Positions 34,089 through 49,339 of a DNA stretch of 64,000 bases are shown piece by piece. The notes beneath the pieces are model-generated. The model saw nothing but the letters and a program-made list of their open reading frames with translations, made no database searches and was not told where the DNA came from. How positions within the stretch are numbered: the stretch's first letter is position 1; every line of letters starts with the position of its first letter. The DNA lies in NCBI GenBank assembly GCA_026261815.1, contig JAMPIT010000682.1:1870001-1934000 (forward strand), in the 5' to 3' direction. The translations under genes were made by a program, and so were the position numbers. This stretch comes from Monarcha castaneiventris obscurior. Taxonomy: Eukaryota > Chordata > Aves > Passeriformes > Monarchidae.

Positions 34089-37000
34089 TCCAGAAATCAA
34101 CCACCAAACACCATGGAACTGCAATTTGCTGGCAAGTAATTACTGATAAGACAAGTTTTCAAAACTCCGGTGAGTAACACCTCAGGCATTTTTCCCTGCT
34201 AGAGAAGCCTGGGTTTTATACCAGTGCCTACAGCTGTGCTGAGGACCTCCCAACCCAACCCTGCTGCCTGGGCTCCTGGCCAGGTTCAGCCCATGTACAG
34301 TGGAGCTGCTGCTCTGATGTCTTTGGATTTGGGGCTCTTTTTTTTTTTTTTCCCTCCCCTGATTTTTTTTTTTGTCTTAAATACTTTTTATAATGTAAGA
34401 TCACAACAGGGAAAATGAGGATTGAACAAATAAAATCATAGGAGTAATGCAAAAACGTACACATTTGAGAAACTGGAAACCTGAAGGCTATTCCAGCTGG
34501 AGGAAGTCAGCCTCATCTTTCATTTATGAAAGGAAACCCCATAATTAATTAAGAATTCAGAGAATAAAGTCAGCTCTCAACTACAGTCAGGCAAACTTAC
34601 TCAACTCATGGGTCTTTTTCAATGACTGAATTCCAGTCAAGCTATTGGAATTCTTGGTCCTCTGAGGACTGTCTTTGGAGTTACTTCTCTGAGCTGGTAA
34701 CAACATAAACTAAGCTGAAATACCATTTCTTTTTTCACTCCCCCCCCCCCTTTTAATTTCACAGAAGTGGATTTTGATAGAACTCCATGGATTGGGTTGC
34801 ATCTCTACCATATACATACTTTATGGTTCATATTTTCTTGCAAAGGAATTAATGATGAAATTTTATCACCGGTTACAGCTTTAATTATCAGTATCTCCAT
34901 ACATTCAGTTTGGGGTTGTTTGTTCCATTCTGAAACTCAGCAGTTAAGGAGAAGGAGATGTGTTAGCTGATACCTATGATTCCATTCTTCTAGTAAGTAT
35001 TTTCCTTGACTTACATGGAAAAATGTATCAAAATTTAAGGCATTTTCAGGAAGAACTTTAGAGATTCATAACCAATCAGTAGTAAAAATAGTCTAAACTG
35101 AGAAGACACAAACTCATTTTCTTCCGAAAATGTCCTTATCCAGCCACCTGAAGGGGTGTTTGAACCTGAACTGGGCTTCAGATCTGATTCCACAAAAGGA
35201 GGTCTTCCTGCTACATATTCTTTGTACATTATCTTCCAAACTTTTCAGAAATTTCCCTGTCATGGACAATAGGATAGCAAACTTTGTTGATCCCCATACA
35301 GTTGATGTTTACTTATGTTCCTGAATACAGACATTTAACATACCTGATACCACACTAAATCTATCACACCTTGCAAAATCTTCTACATTTAGAAAAAAAT
35401 ATAAACCACATTAATCTTAAAGCTCGTGGAAGAGATGCTACTTACTGCTGCCAGAAGCATGGCTGAGGTTTTTTTCAGCTCAAGAAAACAGCAGGGATTC
35501 ACAGAACCTCTCACATAAATGACATGAAATGGGTCCATACATTGCTATCAACTCAGCTGGGTCCCCAAGACTATGACTTCTCAAAAAATGGGGGTGGAAA
35601 AAAGGCAAAACAAAGAAACAACAAATCCAAAACCCCAGAAAAACATGGAAATGGAGCAGTAATACCTATTAGCCATCTCACTGTACGATCCTAGCAGGAT
35701 GAAGGCACACCATGGATTTTAGATGCAGGTGTGTAAGGAGAATGAGACAGTGGCACCTGTCTGCTTCTGCTGGGGCTTTACTGATTCAGGCTGCCTAAGT
35801 GCTGATCACGCCTTCATTTCTCACAAATAATGTTTCTTCTACTTCTTTTTGTCCTGGGGTCTACATATATATCTGTTCTGTTTAAAAAAAAATACATTAA
35901 GAGGCCATCCAAATGCCTGAAGGATACTTTCAAACTTCAAACTTTTGAAATAAAAGCAGATTGCAAATAAAATGCCACAATCTTATTAAAAGACAGACTT
36001 AGACTGTCGTACAAATTACAGTTCTGGCTTTTTTGTCCTTCTTTCCTTTGGCTTAGCTGTGAGGCAGTACATGATACAGAGCATAGACAACAGAGTCTTA
36101 GGATAAAGAACTTCCCTTATGAGAAAGGCTCTCAAACATTAAATGCTCTTGCTCCAAGCAAGGCTAGGATGGGTTCTTCTGATCTTCTGAATTACTTTCA
36201 TGGCAAGTTATTAATCCCTACAGAAATCAGAAAGACACTAAAATTATATATGAGAATGTGAACAACTGGATGGTCAGAGCAGCACTTTCTTCCTTATTAA
36301 GTATGATACTTAATTTGCTGCACAAAACTAGTTTAAGAGGGAGATGAAACAGCGTGGGGCAAAACTTCTGGAACAGAGATGTGGCTTTGCCACTTGGTTC
36401 CCATACTAAGTGCTCACAGGACATGAGCCAAGTCGTCCACCTCCCTGACACAACCCAGCCCCTCAACGCTCTTCTGCACAGACACACGTGTTCAAGGGGC
36501 AAGTGGGCTGGCCCATGCAAGGAAAACAGACACCAGAGCCAAGCAGCTTGGCTTTTGTACCCTGCTCATTAGTGCTCCCCATATGGCACAGTGGAACTGA
36601 ATGCGCTGGGTCTGGGGTTTCTAATTTCCAGCCAAGAGTGTATTGTTAATTACCTCGAGTAATGCTGTTGCTGTGAGTTAAGAGGTGCAAACCCCGGTGT
36701 GCGTGGAGTTGAGAGAGAGAGGGAGATGTCAGTAGGTGGTGCTGAAGAACACGGCAGCACCGTGCCCGTGCCCGGGTACTCCAGAAACAACCTAATTCCT
36801 TCTCATGCATTGCAAATACCTTCCAGGAGCTTTTACACAAAGGATGCATTACCAGCCTCACCCTGGAAGGAGCAGGGGAGGAGCAGGCTCCTCAGCTTGG
36901 CACAACCCCAGCAAAGATCTCCTCCCTGCCAAGAAAAGACAGAGCTATTTTAAAGGGGGCCCTGCCAGTTGCAAATCAGGTGCAACGAAGTCCACCACAG

Positions 37001-40000
37001 ACTCTGCTGGCCCATGGACTGAAAGAACAAAGTCACAAAGTCGTGTCTGAAGCGAGAAGAGATTATCTCCTGATAGCCATCTGCGCTTAAAACACCCTCT
37101 AGGGCCTTTAGAAGTAATCTTGCCATTCACCCTGAACTCCATGCCCCATGCCATGGTCACTGGCAGTGCTGTGGCTGGTGAGCTGCAAGCTTTAAAGAGG
37201 ACCAAATCTCAGTTTGCAAGAAGCACGGTATTTTTACAGAGGCTAAATACAGCTTTATAAACTGGTGACAGAGCTAAACCATGGGAACACAGAAACTGCT
37301 GGATTATTTTAGGGGCCACAGAATTTTAATCTTAAGAGATCTGAGATTAGGCCAGCCAACACAGCTGGTTTAAAACACATGCAGGCACTCTGAGTGTAGT
37401 CACAGAGGTGAAAATCAAGTCACTAGCACTCAGAAACCACAAATGCAAAGGGCAAAGCTCTGCTTTGGGCCTGCTACTGAAAAAATGTGATGCCAAATAA
37501 AGCCACAATATCACGAGCTTGAAAGATGGATGTGAAAAGTTGCTTTCCTGGACTCACGTTCCTCCTTTAAGTGCAGAAACTGAACCAGACCTGATGTAGC
37601 CGTGGTGACAGAGATTGAACTTGGCTGGTGAGAGGAGTAATCTTCCAGCCAGAGATCATTTCCCTAATTTGGCACCCCATTACCCTGTTTGGTCATTCAA
37701 GACTCACTAAGAGAAGTTCACAGGGCAGTTGGGAACCAAAGGAACATTGCCTGGATCAGATCCAAGCAAGCCATAGCCCTCTGCCTGTCTTTCATCACCC
37801 ATAAGAGCTCAGCTGAGTAAGGACCCTGGGGAGTAAGGAGCCCTCTCCCTCAGTCCATCCAGGGATCTTACATGCTCCAGAGGTACTTTAAAAGTACAAG
37901 AGGGCTTGTGGAGGGGATGGAAAAGGACATTCAGAAGAATGGTTTTAACCCCACAAAACCAAAGCACCAGATGTCAGGTTCTGTGCCGGGAAGCAGAGCT
38001 GAGTGCAGCAGCACATCACCTCCTGCAAACCCAGACCCACCTCGTGCACGACTCCAATTATAAAGCAAGATCCACTGCTGAAACCCTGCTGGGGGATACG
38101 AAAATGCTGATTAACAAAGCCTAAAGATTGTTCAGCTCTCCCAGCCTAGCGCTTGGAAGCACATGTTTGTTTGAGGAGCTCCACTGACACCCTGGCTATT
38201 TTAACACTGCCTTTGTCTCCAGCTATCCCTCCCCTTCCCCCAAGCTTTCTGCTATATTTGACATTTGCAGGGCAGCAAGCAGAAGCTTCTCTGTCTGCCA
38301 GTTCATTTCCTCAGGTAATACAAATCCATCACTGACCCATTTATAATACCAGACAGAATACACAGTTTTATTTGCCCACTGACTCACACGCAGTATGGCA
38401 GCCAGCATCTCTGCCCCAGGTAAAAGAGCACATGCTCTTCCAGCACTTGACAGATCTCAGACCAGTGATTACCATTAGGCTGCCACCTTCCTCCCAAGAG
38501 GTCTTTTCCACCTGTGCAAGTGAAGGTCCTCTGTTTTGTGGTGGTGGCAGCAAGATGCTGCTCCTGCCATTGATGGATGAGAAGGGATGATGCAGAAAAG
38601 GAGGAACAAGTTGCTGCCAACACATTGCCCAAAATACTGAGTCTCAAGCAACTTCAGATGTAGATAAGAGTTAGATAAGAGTCCTTTGAATTACATGTTG
38701 AGATCCACTATGAATGCAATATCCTGGGTCGAAATGAGAACCTTGCTCCTTTTGCTTCCCCCTTCAGCCCCCATTTCCACCCACTTACCCCTTCCAGGAA
38801 TCAAATTTTTGCAGTTGGTGTAATAATACAAAGCTCACGTACAAAATACTTAAAACAGCACTCTGGCTTATAATCATAATCATTAATGTGATACATAGAC
38901 ATGCCCTAGAAGAAACCAAGTGGAACATCTACAGTGCACTTCATGATGGGGGGAAAAGGGAATTCTGAGTGGTACTGGGATTACAGATCACAATGTTTGT
39001 GAATCCGCCGCGGTTAATGAAAGTTCTCCAGCCAGAAAGTGTTTTAATCAAAGAGGAATTAGAAACTATTACATTAAAACCAGGAAAAAGCTTGTTATTC
39101 CCTGAATATTAAAAAAAAACCCCAAACTTTGTTATGAAGGTAATAATTGAGAACAATATCCCATACAAAAAGGAAAAAAAAGTAACACAACCAATCTCTT
39201 GTTAACCTTATTTCAAGTCTTTCCAGTAATAAAGATCTCTTGCCCCTGACTACTATGAATGCATTCAAATTAAGGAGAAATCTAGTATTAAAGCTCAGTT
39301 GTATCAAAAATGGTAAGAGGTTGAAGCTCGTAATGGAGTTCTTCTGCCCTAGTTTAATCCTTTTTGCTTTAAATAAGCTGTTTGAGGGTCAGCCACTGAG
39401 ATCCAATTTCTTTTTCTTCCTCCTAAGAAATACTCAAACAGGAAATGGATCGTAAAAAATAAAAAATAACTAAGACTTTCTTTGTAATAAGTGGTGTGAT
39501 TATAAGCAACTGCATCCTTCAAAAGCTACAATCCTTGCAACTATGTAGACATTACAGAACCCTTAAGAGTTTTTTTCTCTTCTGCAAGTCCATTACACAA
39601 CACCTTATTTTTTTTTGAGTTGTTGCAAATGCTTTGCATTTAATGATTTAAAACTCAGCACTGTCTTCAAGCATTTAAATTTATCTAGGAAGGTAACAAA
39701 ATCCAATTTTAGAACAAAATAATCAGTCCCCCTTGTCATAAGATGATTCTCGTTTTGAAGAACCATTCTCACTTGATCTTGAAGATATGGGATGAAATCT
39801 GATAACAGACAAAGTGGCTGCCAAAACTTGGCTCCAGAATATGTAAACAGTTGCCAAACTACGTATATAACCCCCAATGTCTCTTGCCACAAGGAAAGTT
39901 CAGTTCAAGACTAGTTTATCAACATAAAAAGTATCTCTTGGGGTAAAAAAAACCCAAAATAACCCCCACCCAACAACTGAGTAACCTGGAATCTGCACTC

Positions 40001-42419
40001 AGATATTTTATTTTTGTGACAGGCAAGAAGAGACTGGAAGAGATTTTGAGTTTTCCTGGCCTAAGAGAAGAGAATTATTGGGTAAATTCAAGGTGGCAGG
40101 ACTTATCAGAAAGCTCTCAAGTGTGTCCCTAGTAAAAAAATTGGACCTTCTCCAATTAGGAAAAAACAAAATGCACTTAAAACCCCATCAAGATTCTTAG
40201 ACAAATTCAAGAAAAGGCAGCCCAGTGGCACAGCTCAGACTTTTTCAGCATTTTGGTTTGGTGCGTAAGAAGCAATGAAGAGAAGCCTCAGGAGAAGCAT
40301 TACATAAACGGCCAATAAATGGTCTTCTAGTAAGACCTGTCCTCAGAAAAACCCTTGTTTTGTTGCAAATGCAGTTTCATTATTGAAAATTGATGGGACA
40401 GTGGCTCTTCAGGACAAGTATTCTGCTTTTGGCTACAGCCAGAAGGCCACCCACACTTGGCTTCAGGGAAGCAGGGTGGGCAGCAGCTCAGTCCTCCTCT
40501 CCTCCCACCAGCACCCTCGCTTCAGAGAGCACCCGAGGGAGAAGCTGCTCCAGGAATATTCCCTCTCTGGAGTGGAGCAGACAGATCTTCTGGGCTGCCA
40601 GCAGCTCCTCAGGTTCATCCTGCACGTCACACCCAGCCACGTGTGCGAGCAGGGACAGAGGTGAGGCTGTACCCAGAGCTGGGCGTGCTTTGGGGCCCAA
40701 AAAGGCTGTTTGGGACTGCAGTGCCTCTGTCTAAATAGCTCCCTGGCTAGGAAAACCTTGACATTTACTCTGCATGCGAGAGTGGATAGGAGTGGGTAAG
40801 ATATTTTGAGCTAACAAAGATGGAAAAGAGAAAACAAGGTTTAAAAATATGCAAAAGGAACCCAGAAGATTCAAGTCCTGCGGTGGTTTAAAATCCATCT
40901 GTAAACCAAGCAGAACCTTCAACCTGATGAGGTACAAAAAAAATTATGGAACACAGCTTGCCTTTTAATCTGGAAAGTTCAGAAGTAATGTTCTGAAAGC
41001 AAAGGAAGGGTTTTCTGGCTCTCAGTGATTTCAGCAAAGAGAAAGTAAATTCACCTATGATAATGGTAAAGACACCTCTGCTGCATTCCTAGTTCCAAAG
41101 CAAAGCGGTACGTAATTCCTGGTATCTTCACTGATTATTGTAGAGCCACTTAAAATAAAAGGAACCAAGGTTTGACTTAAAGGGAAAGCACTTAAGACCT
41201 TCCCAATTTACTGCTTTTCCAAGATGTACGTCTAAGTACTTCCAGAAGATCAAGTGTCATTGAATCTTCCAGCTCAAGGAACTTTTAAAATAAAGCAGGA
41301 TTAAGTTCAAAGCAGAACCACATAAAGAATTCTATTTTCTTCTTACTAAAGGAATAAAGATGGAAACAAGCAAGCAAGAAACAAAAACAAACGAGCCAAA
41401 AAAACCAGAAAACAAAACCTTAAGTACAAAGACGTAAGTTAAACTCAACTGTTTAAAAAAAAAAATATTTATGGTGGTTGAAAGGAATAGGGTGCATCTT
41501 TCCATTCCAAATGGAGAGGAGACAAGGACAATCACATATATAAACAACACAGTCTCCTTTCATTAGGAGTCCAGCTAACTGAACAGCTCTACAGACACAG
41601 CATTCAGCAACATCACTTGCCAGTCAGGTGGATCCCCTGTTCCTTTCATCCCAAAAGAGCCACACAGGAACCTGATGACACCAGAATTCATACAAAGCTT
41701 ATTCTGAGACATTTGATTTGTTTTTAGCCAACATCCTTGAACACGACAGAAGAGAAAAAAGAATGTAATGTGGTTTGCAGTCCATGCTAGACTTTTTTCC
41801 CTTTTAAAAGTCATTTGAATAAAAGGCATTTGCAACTTTTTTTTTTTTTTTAATTCGTTTCTAGCAACAAGCATTCATTCAGGCGTGGGTTCTTGTTTGC
41901 AGGAATGCACGCAGAGTCAAAGTTCCACACTAATTTATGACCTCATTGACAATGTGTCTATGGGAGAAGTGTACAATCAGTTCTGCGCAAATTTCATTTT
42001 CCCTTCTGCTGTTTATGGAACACTGGAGCATGACAAAAGACAGGATCATATGTTTCAGGTTTCCATTAATTTATCACAGACGAGTCATTAGAGTCAGCAG
42101 AAGTCACTTGCTGTCAGGGAGAGCAAAGACTGAAGTATGCCCCTGGTTTTCAAATGGCTTCAAATTCAAAATGAAATCTGAAGGCTCACAATTTTAAGTT
42201 GCACATAAGAAACAAAAAGGCAGATTTAAATATTTCAGGCAGCAATACTGACAGTCTATTCCATCCAACCACAACCCATTTATTTGACTCATGCAGTTCA
42301 GGCCACGCTTCTCGGTGGGCTCTGTCTGTGTGGAAAACAAGTTGACTGAGTCTGCACCACAAAAAAACCTTCTTCCTTTACCTGGTAGTGGAGAACCACA
42401 AAGAAGTTCAGCAGCCTGG

Positions 42420-42515
42420 CTCCAGGTCACACAGCTGGTCTGTGGCACAGCCAGCAGCACAAAGTGGCTTTCCAGACTCCAAGCCCTTCCCTGTTATGCC
42501 ATGCTACCTTCCTGT
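42420..42515 (-). mobile_element. MIR SINE relict
   Basis: The plus strand reads CCAGGTCACACAGCTGGTCT, then TGTGGCACAGCC, CCAGACTCCAAGCCC and GCCATGCTACCTT, in the order of the reverse complement of the MIR core. It is a strongly diverged, ancient copy, so the boundaries are approximate. Confidence 0.6.
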
Positions 42516-45500
42516 CCTTGGAATCCCAGTGCTAACTTCCCACAAGAAGAAGAAATGAAAAAGCTCCCCAGCAGAGCAGAAGTTAAAATTCCAGAAGCAC
42601 GGGTAAATCAAAACACCACACACAAGGATACAACTGATGCTCTTTATTTATCTTTGTGTTTACTTTCTAACTGGAGTTGCCATTTCCACCTTTCTGCACA
42701 GAATCCAGTCCTTTTTCTGAAGAATTTAGGTCAACCCGGCAAAATGTCTGCAGAGCTGCAGAGAAGAAAACCAGTGGAGACAGAGTTCGGGGTTGGTGAA
42801 CATGGTCTAACCCTCATAATACTCGACACTGCAGTGGAGGAGGGACATGGAAAAAACACTGGCCTGTTTTTTCAGGAGGGCTTTATTTGAGGGTGAGGAA
42901 GGATATTTGGTTTTCAGGGCTGGCAGCTAGAAAACCTGAAATTCTTGGATGAGCTGAGAGGCTTTTCTTTTAATAGGACTTTGCCCAAACTGCTGAGCCT
43001 TTCTACTCTTCCCAAACTCTTCCAAATAATCAGCAACAAAATATTAATTCTGTTCTAGCAAATATGTAGACAAAACCCCATCAATACTTACTAGCAGTCA
43101 TCAAAGAGAGTCTCCATTATAAAGGATACTGCAAGAGGAACTCTCTGGGTCTTCCTCAGTGTCCTTTTTTTAAGCAGGAGATATTCAAGACCATAGAAGA
43201 GGAAGTTTGATTTAATCAGACCTCTCTTTCCCTCCTGCTAGCTGGAGCCACAAAGCATGTGCACACTTCCACTCCACTCTGGCTGACAAAATTTATGACA
43301 GCAAACCAAGCAATTAGTTTTCACATGCTGACAGTTGCACCTATCCTTCATTGTTTGTACATCACCACAAGCAAGACACAGGTATTTTATGGATTTCTTG
43401 AAAAAATGCTTAGGTTGTAAGAGAATCACGTCCTACAAAACCTTTAGGCTACACATCACCTTTGGCCTGTGTTTAACCAGTATGTGAAGCTACTGTGGTT
43501 TTTCTGAAAATATGGGTTTTCAACAAAATAAGTGTTCCATACTGAGAGTCTGGTGTCTAAGAAAACACATCCTTTCCAGAAGGCTCTGTGCTCAGAGCCA
43601 TGCGCAGCCTACCAAGGACTCCTGATCCCATTTAATGTGAACCCAAACTCTGCAAAAGGAGCTTACAGACACAGAGCAGCCTCTGTAGTAATCCAAGATA
43701 CTGCTGGCATTCCTGCTGAAGGAAGCACACTGAGCATGCTTCATCCTGTGTCTGCAGAGCAGAACCAGCCTGAGCTCTGCCAAAAGCCAAGTGTGTCATG
43801 GGCAGCTGTGACTGCTACTTTGCCTGGGCAGAGATGAGGAAAAACACCTCTTCTTTGGGTGGTTTTTTTTTCCCTGCCTGTAGCTGTCAACTGAGATACA
43901 CAAAGATTCTTGGTGCAGCTGGAAGACACCTGGCTAAAAAAGCCACTTTGCATTTACTATGAGGTTACATCTGGGCACACCATGCAGTCAAAAGCGTGGG
44001 CTCCAATCTTTCAGCATACCTGAGGTGGCACACAGGCTGTGCACGGCTGCCTGCTGCACACAGTCTCTGCCAGTGTCACCCCAGAGAAAGACAATCCCTG
44101 CTGCTTCACACCCTGGAGGAGCCCTGGCTTCCCACCCTGGTCGGCCCAGTTCACAATCACCACACAAAGCCTGGGAGTTGGTGAGAGATCAGCACTTTGG
44201 GGAAGCAGGCAAAAAGGGGTTAAATCTTTCACCTTCTTCATCCCTCTCCACATTCATAATTAATGAAGAATTGTATCTTCCTAGGTTCCTAGACTTGTTT
44301 GTCTGAGTAGGGTCACCTTTTCTTTCAAAAGACCATTCCTTTCTAACATAAATTTGCCTCACTTTCCAAGCTGTATTCCTGGCATCAAACTGCACCTTTC
44401 TTGTTTTCTGTCACAAATTATTCTTCCTGGTCTATCCACTATCTCCTCTGTATGCCTCTCATCCTCCAGGTCTTCTAGAAAGATGATCTGATCATCTGCT
44501 ATCTCTACAGTCCAACAGATCAACATGCCAGTGATATGGCTCTGAAGCCAAAATAGTTGGTCCTTCCTTTCTTCTGAAGGTGTCTGGCATCCCCGTCACT
44601 CAGCACTCAGCATGAAGTAAAAGCCACTGCTTTTCTCTCTTAAGAAAGGAGAACATTCTCAAAGAAGACTGCTCAGCCCAGACCCCTTACTCAGCAGGGC
44701 AGAGAAAATGAGGGAGAGAGAAGGGAAGGCCGGGAAGGGCCTACAGCAAACATCACCAGGAATGTCTGTCCCTCAACCTGCTGCTGCTGCTGCTGAGGGG
44801 CCTCCCATGCACACCAGAAACTGGCATCTGAGGCTACAGAAGCCTTGATATTTCTTCCTCTTTCTTTTTGAGGAACAAGACTCCCTTTTTGGTTCTCATT
44901 GTCTGCTGCTCAGGGCTCTGTAACTGATATAACCGTGGCCAGCTGAGGTCCTGCGTATGTGTTGTGCGTGTGTGTTTGCTATGTCTGGATCCTCAGGAAG
45001 GCAGCCTGGTATTTTATTTTTAAACTTTGGCTCCTGTTGCACAGCCCCACATATAATGGCTCCACTCCTGGAGGTTGGATAGTCTTCTGCTATCAGTTTT
45101 CAAAGAAAAACAAAGCCATCCAAGCCAGTACCACCAAGAGAACAGGAGCAAAGTTCTCGCCTGAAGATTTCCATTCTCACAAAAAAAAAAAAACAACCCC
45201 AAGAGATCACAAAAAATGTTAAGCCATCACTGTCATCTCAGCTTCATGCTGCTGCATTCTTGCAAGCTGTAGAATATTGTGCAAGTCCCAGTAACTGCTG
45301 TGGTTTTAGAGACTTCTCTAGGTTTTTGTGTCTAGAAATTTGCCAGTTTCTGCCAATTTGCTGCATTCTGCCAGTTTTCCCCAGCTGAGGACCAGACCTT
45401 TACGTGGATCAGTACTCACTACAGCCTTTCACTATGAAGTGGAGAGTCAAAGCAGGAGTTTCTCCTCACCTGAAAGCAGAACCTGCAATGGATCTCCCAG

Positions 45501-48500
45501 GTCTCAGAAGCTGGGGGAGGCAGGACCCAGACATGCTAATCAAGGCCTGGTGCTATGGTTCACCCTTCCTGGAGAGCCTGACCTTCAGATGTGTTGCAAA
45601 GCTGACAAACTTAACTGATACCCTATACCTCTAAGCCACCTGCAGTACAAGATCATCTCAGCAGTGAAGGTTCAGTGTCAAAAAAGAAAAAAAAAAAACG
45701 TGGTTTCCTTTTCAGCTGAGCACACAGGGTCTATGTATGCAGTCCTGATTACTAGAAGAAAGGAAATGTTCAAGCTGAAGACAAGAGGACTTGCACCCAT
45801 GCCTGGGAGAAAAGATTTGACACAGGATATGGGAGAGAAATGGAGAAAATGTGGTTTATCAAGAGGAAGTCATCTTTGTATATCTTATCTTTACTTGCAG
45901 TTCATGATGGGACACCACTAATCAGAGTGTTATTTACAGGTTAAAAGAGTCACTCACTCTAAAAACAAGGGGGAAAAACTTAATCATCTGTCTCCTTCTT
46001 CATTCCTGACCTCCTTTCTTCTCCCATTGTCTTCTACCTCTTTCAGTCAGACTAGTGCCATACAAAGCTCTGAATCTTGAAAGAAATCTTCCAAAACTGA
46101 AACTACAAATTAAGAACTGAAAACAACCTGCCAATTAGGGAATCAAAATTATCCTTCATCCTGCTGTAGCAATTGGCTTATAAAGTAAAAATGAAAAAAC
46201 ATTTACAGTGAGGCCTCTACTGCTGACCTTCAAAACCAAGCCAATATACTATTTTTCCACTGAAACTGACTTGTTTTTGCACCAGTTATCAAAAAAGAGG
46301 ATCTAATGGTAGTGCTTACTGTTAAAGTCTTCCATAAGCACAGATGACAAGTTAATCTCTAGGTTTCCTAGATTTATCACCTCTAACACACCAAAGACTA
46401 AGATTTTGAGAGATGACTAATAAAAAAATGAAACCAATTACTACTGAAATCGCCGAGACCCTGAAATTTACTGAAATGCATTCACAATAGTGATACTACT
46501 GCTAGTAATAATTTCAGATGGCTTGGTTGGGCTATCTGTAGTAGAATGTTAGGTTACCCTAGGAGACTGACATGATGACAAATTATGATTGGGTTTTTGG
46601 GAAACAACATCTTGTATGGTAACTACAGGACAGAAGCTTCTGGTTCCCATCTGTAAAACCAGGACTAAAGTCTGGGATCACTAGAGTGCTGCTAAGTTCC
46701 AGAGGAAACCAGACATCTTCCTTCTGGGGGATTTATTTATTGTGTAGAAATCACTATGTGAAAGTCTACAGTAGCTCTGTCAGGACTATTAAAAAAAAAA
46801 AAAATCTCTTTCTTTTTTTCCTCTGCTGTAGAGACAACAGAAAAAAACATGTGACTATGAAGAGGATCAACTTCCACCCACCTTCTGCACAGATTCCACT
46901 TGGAGAACAAAATGCAAATCACCGGTCCATAGTTTTAAGCTGAAAACGGGGATATGGAGGAAAACCCACTATAGATAATCAAGCCCAGAGTGATAACTAC
47001 AAACCCACAGTCAGCCTTATCATTTCACTCACTTTGGTTAATTTGCTTCTCATTCATTTGCCAGGTGAGAAGGAATCTTCTTGCATGTTCTGGTAGAACA
47101 CAACCACCTCCTTGGACTCCCTGCAGCTCCACATGGCAGGATCCTCATCAGCTGTGCTTTAATCCCTAAACTGACACGAGATAGCAGCACTGGGAGTCAT
47201 CTTGCTGAAGGTTCTGCTTCTACAGCTACACAATTTGTCCACAACCAACTCAATCTAGCTTGTCTCCCACCATAGCATCGGAGGAGAAACTACACTTGAC
47301 CCCTTACAACTTTCGACAGTCCATCAGAAATTCCAGTATCTCTTAAATTTTTTTGCACCATTAAATTAGAAATAAAAAATTGTTTACATAATGAGCATTT
47401 TTCTAGTATCAGGTTCCAGCCACTGCATCTTTTTACAGCTTAGTACAGACTCCAGATTCCAGTAATACTGGACACAGACTGGCAAATTGGCTGCTTTTAG
47501 TCCTTCAAATGTCACTCCTGAAAACCTCTGAAAGGGAAGAATGGACTACCTGAAAGCTTTCATGGTGAAGCACAATTTTCGAAACTTCAAACCATTACTA
47601 TCCCCAGCATTTCAGCCTAGTCCACTTAGCTGTTCTAACTGTTTTAAATATCTACTACTTTGCAGGATCACTATTTTTTTTTTTTTTAATTTAAAAGGAG
47701 GACAGGACTCTCTAAGCCCACACAGGCTACAAAGCCAGCACACATTTCTTGAGTGAGTCACAAAACATTTTCTGTTCCACATTTTCTACCTTTTACAGAT
47801 ACAAACTGAATGACGAGCTTTTAGGTCTGACACATTAAAAAATACAAATTACTGGTGTAGAAAACATACAGAAAAAAAGGAAAAGTCTCTTTAAATCCTT
47901 TCAGATACCCTTCTTGTCTGACCTGTGGGATGCTTTTGTTTTGAATGGAACGGGTCCAAAATACAAAGGAAAACCCTTGCTTATCTCTTTGGGATCAAGG
48001 GTTCTCAAAGGCACAACACTGGTGTTATTTGTTGGATACATCAAAGCAAGGTCATTACTTCAGTCTTGGAAAGATCCAAAAGTCTTCTGATATGCCAGAA
48101 AAGCCAATGGCCAGTGGTATCTATGACTCTCCTGCACTGCCTGCATGGAATTCTCTCATCCCACAGTCCCTCTCTCCTAGAGCTGCAAAAAACAGGTGCC
48201 TCCATCTGGATGATCCCTGAGGCACTGACCCAATTCTCAATCTCTTTTACTTGGGGGGAAAAAACCAAAACAAAAACAAACAAAAAGCAAACCACAAGAG
48301 ATGTCAGACTAAGATCTAAAGATGGTGCAAATACATGTTTTGATCATTTGTCTCCTTCAGCTCAGCTCCACTGTGAACGTTCAATGACAGCCCAAAAGTC
48401 TGCTGTAGTCTTTTAAGTGCAATGGATAAATTCCAAAATTCAAGTTTTGTCCACAGGAACTTCAGACATCCACTTTGCTTGACCTAACAGATGCCTGAGA

Positions 48501-49339
48501 ACCCAAGCACACTGCTGTCATTCAGAGTTTCATGCAAGCCAATTCTCCATGCTTCTCATGCTTCCTCTTTGATTTAGGTCACAATATAGCCTTTTTTGTT
48601 TGGCTTTTTCTTTTTTTTTTGGCAGAAACATTATCAACTTTATGACTGGCACAGTGCTCTGACTCTTCAGAAAGCAGTGATTGGTCCAACTGTGTTATAT
48701 CTTAAGGAGACCTATTACTAAGAATTTAATAAAAATATCCCACAAAGATAAGATCTGCCTAACATAAATTTGGTAACAGCTTCAAAGGATGCTTTTCTCA
48801 AGATCTCCAAACCTAGCCAAGATCCTCTGCTGTCCCTCCTACTTCCTGAAGAGGTGAGTAAGCAGAAGATAGTAAGAAATCATTTTGCAGCCTTCACTGA
48901 TACGCAAATGACCTTTTAATCTCTGCTTAGCACCAGGCTGATACTGTTCTTTCACTTGTAGACCCAAAACTCTATCACTTGAGAGAACACTCCTTTTTTT
49001 TTTTTTTTTTGGTGAGATTTATGTGCACCCATGAGATTTTTCCTCTTGTCCTCACACTCAGGCATGGATTGAAAGCTCATTGAACTCCTTCCACAAGACA
49101 ATTTTGGAATATAAACATTTTTGATCATCTTGTCCAAATAACACTGACTTAGTTTAGACACAGTTTGCAGCCATGGTTGAATAAAGGAGCAATATTGTGG
49201 TATTATTTCCTATCCCCAGTATTACTCCCTTCAGGTCAAAGAAGCTGGAAACTCATGATGGTGGTTGTTGGGTCAAATCCAGCGTGGCACATCCTTTGGG
49301 ATGGCTTTTTAGCCTCTGCTGAGAATAAACAGAGGGAAC

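Noticed and set aside
40383..40738. GC-rich block with three overlapping plus-strand frames and an AGAG|GTGAGG donor-like site
   Set aside because: No frame has a recognisable protein, no matching acceptor or neighbouring exon was found, and overlapping frames are expected in GC-rich DNA.
42291..42890. 199-codon plus-strand frame, the longest outside ZNF462 and its antisense shadows
   Set aside because: It runs across the MIR relict, has no recognisable domain or splice context and no family similarity that I recognise; it is likely a chance open frame.
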